A stretch of 57,270 nucleotides of DNA from Cellulomonas iranensis NBRC 101100 = JCM 18110 (GCF_001552375.1 NZ_BCRB01000019.1:1-57270), one strand, 5' to 3'; positions 33,204-43,282 are shown, counted from the stretch's first letter. Made by a program: numbers and translations. Notes: generated by a model not told the origin, from the letters alone.

Positions 33204-33315
33204 CGCTGCCTGCTGTCCCGGCGGGCGCCTACGGCGTCCGCAGGACGCCCGCCGTCCGCACGCACTCCCCCACGGTGCGCGTCGGCCCGGACGGGCGTCT
33301 GGTGGTGCTGCGCCC

Positions 33316-33525
33316 TCAGGCGTCGGTGCCGCGAGGCTGCGGCACGCCGTTGAGCAGGTCCCGCACCTCGGACTCGCGGTAGCGGCGGTGGCCGCCGAGG
33401 GTGCGGATGGACGACAGCTTGCCGGACTTGGCCCAGCGCGTGACCGTCTTGGGGTCGACTCGGAAGAGCGTCGCGACCTCGGACGGTGTCAAGAGGGCCT
33501 CGGTCTCTGACGAGTGGGTGGACAC
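33316..33525 (-). CDS. bldC: BldC-family MerR-like transcriptional regulator
   Basis: 69 residues, nearly the same as Streptomyces BldC in length and sequence: LLTPSEVATLFRVDPKTVTR, WAKSGKLSSIRTLGGHRRYR and ESEVRDLL. BldC proteins are single winged-helix domains that bind direct repeats cooperatively and control the onset of differentiation or stationary phase; here, in a non-sporulating genus, the targets are unknown. GTG 33525 is chosen because the perfect ribosome site AAGGAGGT (complement of 33532-33539) lies 6 nt before it; upstream codons are not family-like. Confidence 0.95.
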   Translation of the reverse strand: MSTHSSETEALLTPSEVATLFRVDPKTVTRWAKSGKLSSIRTLGGHRRYRESEVRDLLNGVPQPRGTDA

Positions 33526-33539
33526 GGTTCTACCTCCTT

Positions 33540-33946
33540 GCTCGTGACCCGGCGATGGAGCTTCAGGCCGGATCCGGGACTGCCCGGTCGGGCACATCGG
33601 TCGTCACACGAATCTGACACATCGGGCACTCCGGGACACCTCGGCTTCGTCCGGGAGGCCGGTGAGACGAGCTCCTCGACCGCCCCGGGCGTCGCCACGT
33701 CGCTGGAGCGCCGTCCGTGGCACGACCCTAAACCCCCGCGAACCCGGACACATCTGGGCGACCTCCGCCACCCGAATCGCCCGTTCGTGTGACGTCCGTC
33801 TCGGCGACGAGGGCGCCCGCGGAGCACCAGGCACGAGCCGCAGCGTGCTGACCAGCGTGAACATCACCCTCCCACGACCCAACCATGAGTTCGGAGAGCG
33901 AACGCGGCCGTCACGGGCCACACGAGGGGCCCAACGAGGGGGTGAA
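33540..33946. other. Gap upstream of bldC, no gene supported
   Basis: Between the divergent bldC and DUF3073 genes. Frames here have poor codon bias and no credible starts. Base composition falls to the right, where the DNA becomes more AT-rich near 33840-33960. Presumably it holds the bldC promoter and leader; no clear boxes are assigned. Confidence 0.4.
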
Positions 33947-33962
33947 TGTGATGTACCTCACA
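33947..33962. promoter_or_regulatory. Perfect CRP/GlxR-type binding site
   Basis: TGTGA-TGTACC-TCACA matches the CRP consensus TGTGA-N6-TCACA at every position. Downstream, TGGTATCTG (33981-33989) resembles an extended -10 with no good -35. If that promoter is used, the start site is near 33996 and the CRP site centre (33954.5) is at about -41.5, the class II activator position. The transcript would run toward DUF3073 with a leader of about 250 nt, or be a separate small RNA. Confidence 0.7.
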
Positions 33963-34242
33963 GTCAGGACGTCCGCATTGTGGTATCTGGGGGGTCGAAG
34001 TCCGGACCTGACGGGTGAGATGTCGGGCGCGCGAGTCACAGCGGGCGACGCACCGCCGTCACGGCCGTCCTGAACGCCCGACCAGCACGAGGTGCGATCG
34101 TGGCCGACCCCACCCGCGCGCAGGTGGTCGGAATGGATGACGACCATGTACCGTTGCCACACGAAGAGACTGATACAGCACCCCGGGGCCGCACGTGTGA
34201 GCACGGAGCCGCCCCGCTTCCACGTTAGAGGGGGTCGATGCC
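33963..34242 (+). other. Possible long leader or small RNA before DUF3073
   Basis: 280 bp after the CRP-type site with no supported gene. GAGGGGG at 34228-34234 is the ribosome site of the DUF3073 gene. I see no known riboswitch fold and no clean terminator, so a long 5' leader is more likely than a free RNA. Confidence 0.35.
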
Positions 34243-34455
34243 ATGGGGCGCGGCCGTCAGAAGGCAAAGCAGACGAAGGTCGCTCGGGAGCTGAAGTACT
34301 TCAGCCCCGACACGAACTACCGGGCTCTCGAGCAGGAGCTCTCGTCTCGCCGCCACAACGACGTCGTCACGGACAGCCGCCGCAGCGCGGTGGACACGGA
34401 CGACAGCGAGCCCGCCGGCTGGGACCGCTGGCCCTCGGAGGACGACGAGCGCTGA
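34243..34455 (+). CDS. DUF3073 protein
   Basis: 70 residues. The N-terminus MGRGRQKAKQTKVARELKYF and SPDTNYRALEQEL match actinobacterial DUF3073. The front is very basic and the tail acidic (DDSEPAGWDRWPSEDDE). The protein is probably nucleic-acid or ribosome-associated, but its role is unknown. The location between bldC and purM-purF is conserved in related genomes as I recall them. Confidence 0.92.
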   Translation: MGRGRQKAKQTKVARELKYFSPDTNYRALEQELSSRRHNDVVTDSRRSAVDTDDSEPAGWDRWPSEDDER

Positions 34456-34896
34456 CCGCGTTCGGGTCGTACGGGTGCGGTTCCCCTCGGCACCCGTCGG
34501 CTTCTCTCGTCCGACGCTGACGTGTGAGCACACCGTCGACGGTCGTCGTGCGTCGAGCACGCGCCGAGTCGACGACGGAGGTGCTGTCGTCGTGCGCTCG
34601 TCGGCGCCGCCTCGTCGAGGCGGCGCCGACCTGCACCCGGCGTCCGTCGTCGACCGTTCGAACGCCCCGACCCGGCCGCCGGCCCGCCGCGCGGTGCGTC
34701 CCGCGCCGCCGTCCGGTCGCGCACGGCGTGCGGCGCGCGTCCGACCGTGCCGCGACGTCGGGGCCGCTCCGCCGACCCCGCTCGCGAAGGCTGCCGTCAC
34801 CGGCCCGGCGAGCGCCCGCATCGCGGCGCCAGCGCCGTCGGACGCGGAGCGCGAGCCGACTGCGACGCGGAGCCCGCGCCGGGGTCGCCGTGCCGG
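34456..34896. other. Gap between DUF3073 and purM with a strong hairpin
   Basis: No gene is supported; long frames here overlap both genes and have no family-like sequence. It contains the perfect 14-bp stem GTCGGCGCCGCCTC (34600-34613) with its complement (34617-34630) and a GTC loop, which can terminate the rightward DUF3073 transcript or the leftward purF-purM transcript. Confidence 0.6.
34600..34630. terminator. Hairpin between DUF3073 and purM
   Basis: A 14-bp perfect GC stem with 3-nt loop between convergent transcripts, 145 bp after DUF3073 and 267 bp after the purM stop. No T-run on either side. Confidence 0.6.
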
Positions 34897-36018
34897 TCAG
34901 ACGGTGCGGTAGGTGCCGTGCATCCGCACCGCACCACCCTGCACACCCTTGGTGCCGGCGACCACGTCGATGGCGGTCGCGTCCTCGTCGCGCCACGCAC
35001 GGACCGAGCCGAGCACCCACGCGGGCATGCCGAGCTCGCGCGCCGCGCGCTGCACGTCGTCCGCGACGTCGGCCGCGACGACCGCCACCATGCCGACGCC
35101 CAGGTTCAGCGTGCCCTCGAGGTCGCCCCACGGCACCTGCCCGAGCCCCTGCACCAGCGAGAACACCGGCGGCAGCACCCACGAGGCGCGGTCCACGTCC
35201 GCGACGAGACCCGCCGGGAGGACGCGCGCGACGTTCGCCGCGAGCCCACCGCCGGTGACGTGCGAGAACACGTGCACGCCCGCCACGCCGAACCGCTCGA
35301 CGAGCGCGAGGCAGTCGGACGCGTAGACGCGCGTCGGCTCGAGCAGCTCGGCGCCCAGCGTGCGCCCGAGCTCGTCCACGTGCCGGTCCAGGCCCCAGCC
35401 CGCCACCTGCACGACGCGGCGCACCAGCGAGTAGCCGTTGGAGTGCAGGCCCGACGACCCGAGCGCGACCAGCACGTCACCCTCGCGCACGCGCTCGGGC
35501 CCCAGCAGCTCGTCGGCCTCGACCGCGCCCGTCGCGGCGCCCGCGACGTCGTACTCGTCGGGGCCGAGCAGCCCCGGGTGCTCGGCGGTCTCGCCGCCGA
35601 CCAGCGCGGTGCCCGCGACCGAGCAGGCAGCCGCGATGCCGCGCACGACGTCGGCGATGCGCTCCGGCACGACCTTGCCGCACGCGATGTAGTCGGTCAT
35701 GAACAGCGGCCGTGCGCCCACCACGACGATGTCGTCCACGACCATGCCGACCAGGTCGAACCCGATCGTGTCGTGCACGTCCATGGCCTGGGCGATCGCG
35801 ACCTTCGTGCCCACGCCGTCGGTGGACGTCGCGAGCAGCGGCCGGCGGAACGCCGTCAGCGCGGACGCGTCGTACAGCCCGGCGAACCCGCCGACGCCGC
35901 CCAGCACCTGCGGGCCGTGCGTCGCGCGCACCGCGTCCTTCATGAGCTCGACGGCCTTGTCGCCGGCTTCCGTGTCGACACCGGCCGACGCGTACGTCAC
36001 CGGCTGCGGGGCGCTCAC
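34897..36018 (-). CDS. purM: Phosphoribosylformylglycinamidine cyclo-ligase (AIR synthetase)
   Basis: 373 residues. It makes 5-aminoimidazole ribotide from FGAM and ATP in purine synthesis. Family marks are YASAGVDTEAGDKAVELMK, TSTDGVGTKVAIAQAM, DLVGMVVDDIVVVGARPLFM, GGETAEHPGLLGPDEYDVAG, GLHSNGYSLVRR and FSHVTGGGLAANVARVLP. The GTG at 36018 overlaps the purF stop as GTGA, so both purine genes are coupled. Confidence 0.97.
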   Translation of the reverse strand: MSAPQPVTYASAGVDTEAGDKAVELMKDAVRATHGPQVLGGVGGFAGLYDASALTAFRRPLLATSTDGVGTKVAIAQAMDVHDTIGFDLVGMVVDDIVVVGARPLFMTDYIACGKVVPERIADVVRGIAAACSVAGTALVGGETAEHPGLLGPDEYDVAGAATGAVEADELLGPERVREGDVLVALGSSGLHSNGYSLVRRVVQVAGWGLDRHVDELGRTLGAELLEPTRVYASDCLALVERFGVAGVHVFSHVTGGGLAANVARVLPAGLVADVDRASWVLPPVFSLVQGLGQVPWGDLEGTLNLGVGMVAVVAADVADDVQRAARELGMPAWVLGSVRAWRDEDATAIDVVAGTKGVQGGAVRMHGTYRTV

Positions 36019-37562
36019 GGGTGCTCCAGCGCGGACGCGCCACCGGACGTCGGGACGATCGACAGCAGGCCGTCCTCGGGCTGGCCGAGCGGCAGCTCGT
36101 TCTGCTCGAGCAGGTGCTTGCCGAGCTGCTCGCTCGGCGGCAGCTCGATGGGGTACACGCCGCTGAAGCAGGCCGTGCACAGCTGCGACGCGGGCTGCTC
36201 GGTCGCAGCGATCATGCCGTCCTCCGACAGGTATCCGAGCGAGTCGGCGCCGAGCGACTGCGCGATCTCGCGCACCCCCAGGCCGTTCGCGATGAGCTCG
36301 GCGCGCGACGCGAAGTCGATGCCGTAGAAGCACGGCCACTTCACCGGCGGTGCCGTGATGCGGATGTGGACCTCGGCCGCGCCGGCCTCGCGCAGCATCC
36401 GCACGAGCGCGCGCTGCGTGTTGCCGCGCACGATCGTGTCGTCGACGACCACGAGGCGCTTGCCGCGGATGACGTCCTTCAGGGGGTTGAGCTTGAGGCG
36501 GATCCCCAGCTGGCGCAGCGTCTGCGACGGCTGGATGAAGGTGCGACCGACGTACGCGTTCTTCGTCAGGCCCTGCCCGAACGTGATGCCGGACTCCGCG
36601 GCGTACCCGACGGCGGCGGGCGTGCCGGACTCGGGCACGGGGATCACGAGGTCGGCCTCGACCGGGTGCTCGACGGCCAGGCGGCGCCCCATCGCGACGC
36701 GCGCCGCGTGCACCGACCGCCCCTTGATCGCGGTGTCGGGGCGCGCGAGGTACACGTACTCGAACACGCAGCCCGCGCGGTCGACGGGCGCGAACCGCGT
36801 CGAGCGCAGACCGTCGGAGTCGATCGCGATGAACTCGCCGGGCTCGACCTCGCGCACGTACGACGCACCGACGATGTCGAGCGCGGGCGTCTCGGAGGCG
36901 ACCACCCAGCCGCGCTCGGTCCGGCCGAGGACCAGCGGTCGCACGCCCTGCGGGTCGCGCGCCGCGTAGAGCGTGCGCTCGTCCATGAACACGAGGCAGA
37001 ACGCGCCGCGCAGGCGCGGCAGCACCTCGAGCGCCGTGGCCTCGAGCGTGTGGTCCGGGTCGCCGGCGAGCAGCGCCGTGATGAGCGCCGTGTCGGTCGT
37101 GTTGCCGCGCGCGAGCTCGCCGCGCCGCTGGCTGCCGTACCGCTCTGCGACGAGGTCGACGAGCTCGGCGGTGTTGGTGAGGTTGCCGTTGTGGCCGAGC
37201 GCCACCGTACCGGCGGCCGTCGGGCCGAGCGTCGGCTGCGCGTTCTCCCACGTCGACCCGCCGGTCGTCGAGTAGCGCGTGTGCCCGATCGCGATGTGCC
37301 CCTGCAGGGCGTTCAGCGCGGTCTCGTCGAACACCTGGGAGACCAGCCCCATGTCCTTGTAGACGAGGAGCTGGGAACCGTTCGACGTCGCGATGCCAGC
37401 CGACTCCTGACCCCGGTGCTGGAGCGCGTAGAGCCCGAAGTAGGTGAGCTTCGCGACCTCCTCACCGGGAGCCCAGACGCCGAAGACCCCGCAGGCGTCC
37501 TGCGGGCCTTTCTCGCCGGGTAGAAGGTCGTGGTTGAGACGTCCGTCTGCGCGGGGGGCCAC
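36015..37562 (-). CDS. purF: Amidophosphoribosyltransferase
   Basis: 515 residues, first enzyme of purine synthesis (PRPP + Gln to phosphoribosylamine). The nucleophile is Cys24 in DACGVFGVW, exposed after removal of a 23-residue propeptide. The glutaminase domain has LYALQHRGQESAGIA and GHNGNLTN; the PRPP motif is LVVVDDTIVRGNTQRAL. All four iron-sulfur ligand cysteines of the Bacillus type are present (AGCVFEY, WPCFYG, LCTACF), so it should carry a 4Fe-4S cluster. GTG 37562 is chosen to leave a propeptide of normal length; a longer in-frame start to 37715 adds unlikely sequence. Confidence 0.96.
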   Translation of the reverse strand: MAPRADGRLNHDLLPGEKGPQDACGVFGVWAPGEEVAKLTYFGLYALQHRGQESAGIATSNGSQLLVYKDMGLVSQVFDETALNALQGHIAIGHTRYSTTGGSTWENAQPTLGPTAAGTVALGHNGNLTNTAELVDLVAERYGSQRRGELARGNTTDTALITALLAGDPDHTLEATALEVLPRLRGAFCLVFMDERTLYAARDPQGVRPLVLGRTERGWVVASETPALDIVGASYVREVEPGEFIAIDSDGLRSTRFAPVDRAGCVFEYVYLARPDTAIKGRSVHAARVAMGRRLAVEHPVEADLVIPVPESGTPAAVGYAAESGITFGQGLTKNAYVGRTFIQPSQTLRQLGIRLKLNPLKDVIRGKRLVVVDDTIVRGNTQRALVRMLREAGAAEVHIRITAPPVKWPCFYGIDFASRAELIANGLGVREIAQSLGADSLGYLSEDGMIAATEQPASQLCTACFSGVYPIELPPSEQLGKHLLEQNELPLGQPEDGLLSIVPTSGGASALEHP

Positions 37563-37650
37563 GGGACCATGGTCGCACACCCCGCAGGGGGCGGGTCCAC
37601 CCGGTCCGCGAGGCGTCGCACCCACCGCGCTCGGGGTGCGTCCTCCCAGG

Positions 37651-38055
37651 TCAGGGCCGCACGGAACGCTGCGCGCGGCGCGCGCTGCGACGGTCGACGA
37701 ACGCCGCGACGCCACCGCCGGCGAAGCAGCCCACGACCGCGCCGGTCAGCGCGAGCAGCCAGCGCACGCCGTTCTGACCGCCGAGGAACGGCAGCACGCC
37801 GCCGTCGTCGGACGCCACCCCGCTGCTGCCCGCGGTCGCGAACGCGACGACCAGCGCGACGACGACGCCCACGAGGGCACCGGTCACCATGAACGCGCGG
37901 TACCGCGGGGCACGCCGCACGGTCGCGGGCGTCGCGATGCGCTCGAGCTCGGCCTCGGACGGCACGTCACCGGGCACGTCGGGGCGCGCGACGTCACCGG
38001 GCACGCCGTCGGTCTCGTCGGGGCGCGCGTCGTCGGGGCGGGGGGCGTCGGGCAC
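37651..38055 (-). CDS. Small membrane protein upstream of purF
   Basis: 134 residues: a Pro/Asp-rich cytoplasmic N-terminus (about 1-40), then two membrane helices (about 54-72 VTGALVGVVVALVVAF, and 97-115 LLALTGAVVGCFAGGGVAA) and a short Arg-rich end. The family is unknown, although small proteins of this shape are common beside purF in this group. The GTG start is leaderless, with TAGGAT (complement of 38062-38067) 6 nt before it. Confidence 0.75.
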   Translation of the reverse strand: MPDAPRPDDARPDETDGVPGDVARPDVPGDVPSEAELERIATPATVRRAPRYRAFMVTGALVGVVVALVVAFATAGSSGVASDDGGVLPFLGGQNGVRWLLALTGAVVGCFAGGGVAAFVDRRSARRAQRSVRP

Positions 38056-38098
38056 CCACCGATCCTAGGTCAGCCCCTCCGGCGGCCCCGCCTCACCA

Positions 38099-38170
38099 GC
38101 GACGGACACCGTCCCGACGCGACGGACACGTGCACGCCCCTGTCCGTCGGTCCGCGAGCCTGTCCGTCGG
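38099..38170. repeat. Palindromic intergenic repeat, GACGGACA family
   Basis: Two direct copies of GCGACGGACAC (38099-38109, 38119-38129) are followed by two inverted copies, CCTGTCCGTCGG (38139-38150, 38159-38170). The whole can fold into long hairpins. It lies between a divergent small membrane gene and the end of the SCP2-like gene. It could be a terminator-like or a REP-type mobile repeat. Confidence 0.65.
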
Positions 38171-38242
38171 CGGGGAGAGGGCGAAGAGGTGGCACGCGGG
38201 CGGCGGTGGGCCGGGGCGGTAGAGCGGGTGCGGGGCGGACGG

Positions 38243-38620
38243 TCAGCGGGGGCGGGCGGCCTGCAGCGGCAGGAGCCCGGCGAGGTCGGCGCGCTCGCCC
38301 GACGCCTGCACGCGACCCGAGGCCAGGGCGTCGTCCCAGGTGAGGTCGCCGGTGACGAGCCGCAGCCACGTGACGGGGTCGGTCTCGACGACGTTGGGCG
38401 GCGTGCCGCGCGTGTGCCGGGGGCCCTCGACGGCCTGCACGGCGCCGTCGGGCGGCACGCGCACCTCGACCGAGTTCCCCGGCGCGACGTCGGCGAGCTC
38501 CTCGAGCGCGAACCGCACGGCCGTGCGGCGCGTCGCGAGCGGCACGCCGTCGGGGTCGGCGCGCCACGCCTGCAGCGCGGCGCGGCCGTCGGCGGGGTCG
38601 GTACGTCGGCGGGGCGGCAC
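38243..38620 (-). CDS. SCP2-like sterol-carrier-family protein
   Basis: 125 residues. The sequence ALQAWRADPDGVPLATRRTA, FALEELADVAPGNSVEVRVP and the end VTWLRLVTGDLTWDDALASG (then VQASGERADLAGLLPL) fits the SCP2/MDMPI C-terminal-like fold of actinobacterial 'sterol carrier family' proteins, which bind hydrophobic ligands or coenzyme-linked acyl groups. GTG 38620 follows GGGGAGGAT, which could act as a leaderless -10 (GAGGAT, 6 nt) or as a ribosome site. The function in this locus is unknown. Confidence 0.8.
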   Translation of the reverse strand: MPPRRRTDPADGRAALQAWRADPDGVPLATRRTAVRFALEELADVAPGNSVEVRVPPDGAVQAVEGPRHTRGTPPNVVETDPVTWLRLVTGDLTWDDALASGRVQASGERADLAGLLPLQAARPR

Positions 38621-38670
38621 GCCCCCATCCTCCCCCACACGGCACGGCGGATGCCGCGCGCTGCGACACG

Positions 38671-38905
38671 GTGATCGGTCGCCCCGCGGCACCTCCGCGA
38701 CGACCGATGACGGGCTCACCCGCCGGAGCCCGCCACCCCCGCGCCCACCCCGCGACCCGTCGCGCACCCGACAGCCGCCGCACGACCGATCACGGGCTCA
38801 CATGAGGACGGCCCATGCCGCGATCCGTCGCGCAGACGCGCGCCGACCGACGACGACCCCGTGAACGGTCGCGTGCCGGAGCCGGCGGGCGCGACCGATC
38901 ACGGG
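38671..38905. repeat. Dispersed intergenic repeat, CGACCGATCACGGG family
   Basis: In the gap between the SCP2-like gene and gdhA the unit CGACCGATCACGGGCTCAC occurs at 38783-38801, with one change at 38701-38719 and shortened at 38892-38905. Inverted forms GTGATCGGTCG (38671-38681) and GTGAACGGTCGCG (38861-38873) also occur. No gene is supported in 38621-38950. These look like short palindromic elements of REP type. Confidence 0.7.
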
Positions 38906-38950
38906 GGCGTCGGGCGGACGGGCCGGCCGGGGCCGGACGGGTCAGAGGCG

Positions 38951-40552
<1,602 letters not shown>

Positions 40553-41917
40553 TCACCACTTCGCGTTGCGCGCGAGCTCGAGCGCGATCTCCTGCCACCA
40601 GGCACCGGCCGACGGGCCGCCGTTGCACGTGCCGTCGGACTCGCCGGGGCGCTTGATCCACAGCAGCGCGTCGAGGCCGGAGCCGTCGTTCACCGCGACG
40701 GGCTTGTCACCCAGCGCGCGGCCGCGCGGGTTGCACCACTCGCTGCCGCTCGCGCCGTTGCCGTTGCGCGAGGTGTCGATGACGAACCGCTTGCCGCCCG
40801 TGAGCCGCGAGATCTCCTGGCCGTAGGCCTTGGCCTCGGCGGTGGTGCGGTAGTTGGAGACGTTGAGCGAGAACCCGACGGCGTCGCTGAAGCCGACGCG
40901 GTTGAGGCGGTTGGCGGCCTCCGACGCCGAGAGCCACGCCGAGTTGCCGGCGTCGATGTACACGCGGGCACCCTTGGCGGTCAGGGACTTCGCGGCGTAC
41001 TGCAGGAAGCCGACGCGGTCGCCCTGGCCGGCGCAGTCGCCGAGCTGCGCGAGCGCGTCGGGCTCCAGGACGACCCACGGGTTGCCCTGGATGCCGGCCG
41101 CGACGGTGTCGACCCAGCGCGCGTACTCGGAGGTCGCGACGCCGCCGCCGGAGTACGAGCCGCAGTCGCGCCCGGGGATCGCGTAGACGACGATCTGCGC
41201 GGTCTTGCCGGCCGTGCGGGCGCGGCCGGTGTAGTCGCGGACCGTCGCCTGCGTCTCGGCGGCGCTCGCCCAGTCGCCGATCCACAGCGCCTGCGGCGTG
41301 AGGGCGATCTTGGCGAGCAGGTTCTTGTCGTTGCCGGACGCGGCCTGCCACGCGGCGTAGGCGGCGGTCTCGGGGTCGACGTAGAACTGGCTGCTCGACA
41401 CCGGCGGCGTGGTCGGCTGGGTCGTCGGCTGCGTCGTGGGCTGCGTCGTCGGCTGCGTCGTCGGCTGCGTCGTCGGCTGCGTGACGCCACCGGTGCACGT
41501 CGTGCCGTTGAGCGTGAACGACGCGGGCACGCCGTTGCTGCCGCTCCACGAGCCGTTGAAGCCGAACTGCGCCGAGGCGCCGGTGCCGAGGCTGCCGTTC
41601 CACCCGACGTTCTTGGCGGAGACCTGCGAGCCGATGGTCGAGACGGTGGCGTTCCACGCCTGCTGGACGCTCTGGCCGTTCGGGAAGGTCCAGCGCAGGT
41701 CCCACGACGACACGGGGTCGCCGAGGTTGGTGACGGTGACGGTGGCGCCGAACCCGCCGGACCACTGGCTCGACACGGCGTAGTCGACGCGGCAGCCGGC
41801 CGCGGCCTGCGCGGCGGTCGCCGTGAGCGCGCTGAGGCCGGCGGTCGCGACCGCCGCGGCGGCGGTGGCCGCGACGACCGTGCGCCGCAGGCGCGACACG
41901 TTCGATCGGGGGGACAT
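40553..41917 (-). CDS. cenA: Endo-beta-1,4-glucanase, GH6 with CBM2 (CenA-like)
   Basis: 454 residues, secreted. Signal peptide about 1-40; CBM2 cellulose-binding module (about 41-145, CRVDYAVSSQWSGGFGATV to LNGTTC); a linker of six or so TQPT units; a GH6 catalytic domain starting at FYVDPETAAYAAWQAASGND. The four active-site aspartates of CenA are visible: DCGSYSGGG, LEPDALAQLGDC (acid), YIDAGN and PGESDG (base). It cuts internal bonds of cellulose with inversion. The ATG at 41917 has a GAGGAGAG site (complement of 41921-41928). Similarity to C. fimi CenA runs over the whole length. The His after IDAG in CenA is Asn here. Confidence 0.97.
   Translation of the reverse strand: MSPRSNVSRLRRTVVAATAAAAVATAGLSALTATAAQAAAGCRVDYAVSSQWSGGFGATVTVTNLGDPVSSWDLRWTFPNGQSVQQAWNATVSTIGSQVSAKNVGWNGSLGTGASAQFGFNGSWSGSNGVPASFTLNGTTCTGGVTQPTTQPTTQPTTQPTTQPTTQPTTPPVSSSQFYVDPETAAYAAWQAASGNDKNLLAKIALTPQALWIGDWASAAETQATVRDYTGRARTAGKTAQIVVYAIPGRDCGSYSGGGVATSEYARWVDTVAAGIQGNPWVVLEPDALAQLGDCAGQGDRVGFLQYAAKSLTAKGARVYIDAGNSAWLSASEAANRLNRVGFSDAVGFSLNVSNYRTTAEAKAYGQEISRLTGGKRFVIDTSRNGNGASGSEWCNPRGRALGDKPVAVNDGSGLDALLWIKRPGESDGTCNGGPSAGAWWQEIALELARNAKW
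41409..41482. repeat. 12-bp tandem repeat encoding the TQPT linker
   Basis: About six copies of a 12-bp unit (GTCGGCTGCGTC and one-base variants) encode the Thr-Gln-Pro-Thr linker of the cellulase. The near-identical codons show recent copy-number change. Confidence 0.85.
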
Positions 41918-42104
41918 GGGCTCTCCTCGGGTGGGTCGACGTGGGGTGCGCACCGGTGCGGCACGGCCGCGGCCGGCACCCCCGGGACGGGCGTCGTCGT
42001 CGACGCGCCTGCCCGGGCGACCTGTCGATCACACCCGAGGCGGGTGAGGGATGGCGAGCGCTGCGGGGCCTCCTAATCGTTTCGGCATCGTGACTCGGTG
42101 CCGT

Positions 42105-42135
42105 CGAACCGGTTCGCCGACCGGCAGCGCTCCCA
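42105..42135. promoter_or_regulatory. Candidate cellulase operators upstream of cenA
   Basis: A perfect 12-bp palindrome CGAACCGGTTCG (42105-42116) with a central CG as LacI-family proteins prefer, and CGGCAGCGCTCCCA (42122-42135), which matches 12 of 14 bases of the CelR/CebR box TGGGAGCGCTCCCA known from actinobacterial cellulase genes. Both are about 190-220 bp before the cenA start, in the gap between cenA and rsgA. Confidence 0.5.
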
Positions 42136-42175
42136 GCGCCCCGACCTGCGCCTCCACGTCCGTCAGGGCCCGACG

Positions 42176-43282
42176 TCAGCCGCGCGCTCCCCGCGGGCCG
42201 CGCACGCGCCGGTGGTACTCGCGCGTGGCCTGCTTGCGCCGCTCGCGCTCCTGCGCCGCGAGCCGCGCGTCCGCCCGGCGGGCCTGGTGCGCCGCCTCCG
42301 CGAGCAGGTGCCGCCAGCTCGTCAGCCGACGCTCGCTCAGCTCACCGTCGGCCACCGCGGCGCGCACCGCGCAGCCCGGCTCCGTCTCGTGCGCGCAGTC
42401 GCGGAACCGGCACGCCGCCGCGAGCGCGGCGACGTCGGCGAACGCCGCGTCGATCGCGTCGGGCTCGGCGACCAGACCGACGCCACGGACGCCGGGCGTG
42501 TCGATGAGGACGGCGCCGCCGGGCAGCGGCACGAGCTCGCGGTGCGTCGTGGTGTGCCGCCCACGGCCGTCCGCGCGCGCCTCGCCCGTCGCCATCACGT
42601 CACGACCCACGACCGCGTTGACCAGCGTCGACTTGCCCGCACCCGACGGCCCCACCACCACGAGCGCGACCCCCGGCTCGAGCAGGTCGCGCACCGCGTC
42701 GAGCCCGCGCCCGGTCACGACGCTCACGACGTGCACGTCGACGCCCACCGCCAGCTCGGCGACCTGCGCGGCCATGCCGTCCGGGTCCGGCACGAGGTCC
42801 GCCTTGGTGAGGACCACGACCGGGCGAGCGCCCGAGCGCCACGCGAGCGTCAGCAGCCGCTCGACGCGCCCCGGCGCCGGGTCGGGGTCGAGGTGCTCGA
42901 CGACCAGCACGACGTCGACGTTCGCCGCCACGACCTGCTCGAGCGACGTGCGTCCCGCGGAGTCCCGCACGAGCGCCGTGCGCCGCTCGTGCAGCGCGAC
43001 GACGCGCGGCTCCCCTCCCGTGACGTCGACCTCCTCGACGTCGACCACGTCGCCCACCGCGGGCGGCACGGGCGTGCCGTCGGGCAGCGGCACGAGACCG
43101 TCACGGGGCACGGCCGCGTGCCGCGGCTCGGCCGTGAGGTCGTCGGCGGGCACGACCCGCACCGCACCCCGGTCCACTCGCACGACGCGGGCGCGCGACG
43201 GCCCGCCGTCGGCGGCGGCCGACGGCGCGACGGACGGTGCGTGCTCGGACGCGGCGGCGTCGGACGCGGTGGGGTCGGGCAT
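42176..43282 (-). CDS. rsgA: Ribosome small-subunit GTPase RsgA
   Basis: 368 residues. An N-terminal OB-like part is followed by a circularly permuted GTPase: G4 LTKADLVP comes first, then G1 GPSGAGKST and G3 DTPGVRG. A C-terminal zinc motif is CRFRDCAHETEPGCAV. RsgA assists late 30S assembly. The ATG at 43282 is leaderless, with TACCGT (complement of 43290-43295) 7 nt before it. The first 30 residues are Ala/Ser-rich and poorly conserved. Confidence 0.95.
   Translation of the reverse strand: MPDPTASDAAASEHAPSVAPSAAADGGPSRARVVRVDRGAVRVVPADDLTAEPRHAAVPRDGLVPLPDGTPVPPAVGDVVDVEEVDVTGGEPRVVALHERRTALVRDSAGRTSLEQVVAANVDVVLVVEHLDPDPAPGRVERLLTLAWRSGARPVVVLTKADLVPDPDGMAAQVAELAVGVDVHVVSVVTGRGLDAVRDLLEPGVALVVVGPSGAGKSTLVNAVVGRDVMATGEARADGRGRHTTTHRELVPLPGGAVLIDTPGVRGVGLVAEPDAIDAAFADVAALAAACRFRDCAHETEPGCAVRAAVADGELSERRLTSWRHLLAEAAHQARRADARLAAQERERRKQATREYHRRVRGPRGARG

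Noticed and set aside
34225..34821. 198-codon reverse frame covering DUF3073
   Set aside because: DUF3073 on the other strand is a clear family match with a ribosome site; the reverse product has no family look.
38621..38950. CRISPR array
   Set aside because: The repeats in this gap are inverted and unevenly spaced, with no constant repeat-spacer pattern and no cas genes.
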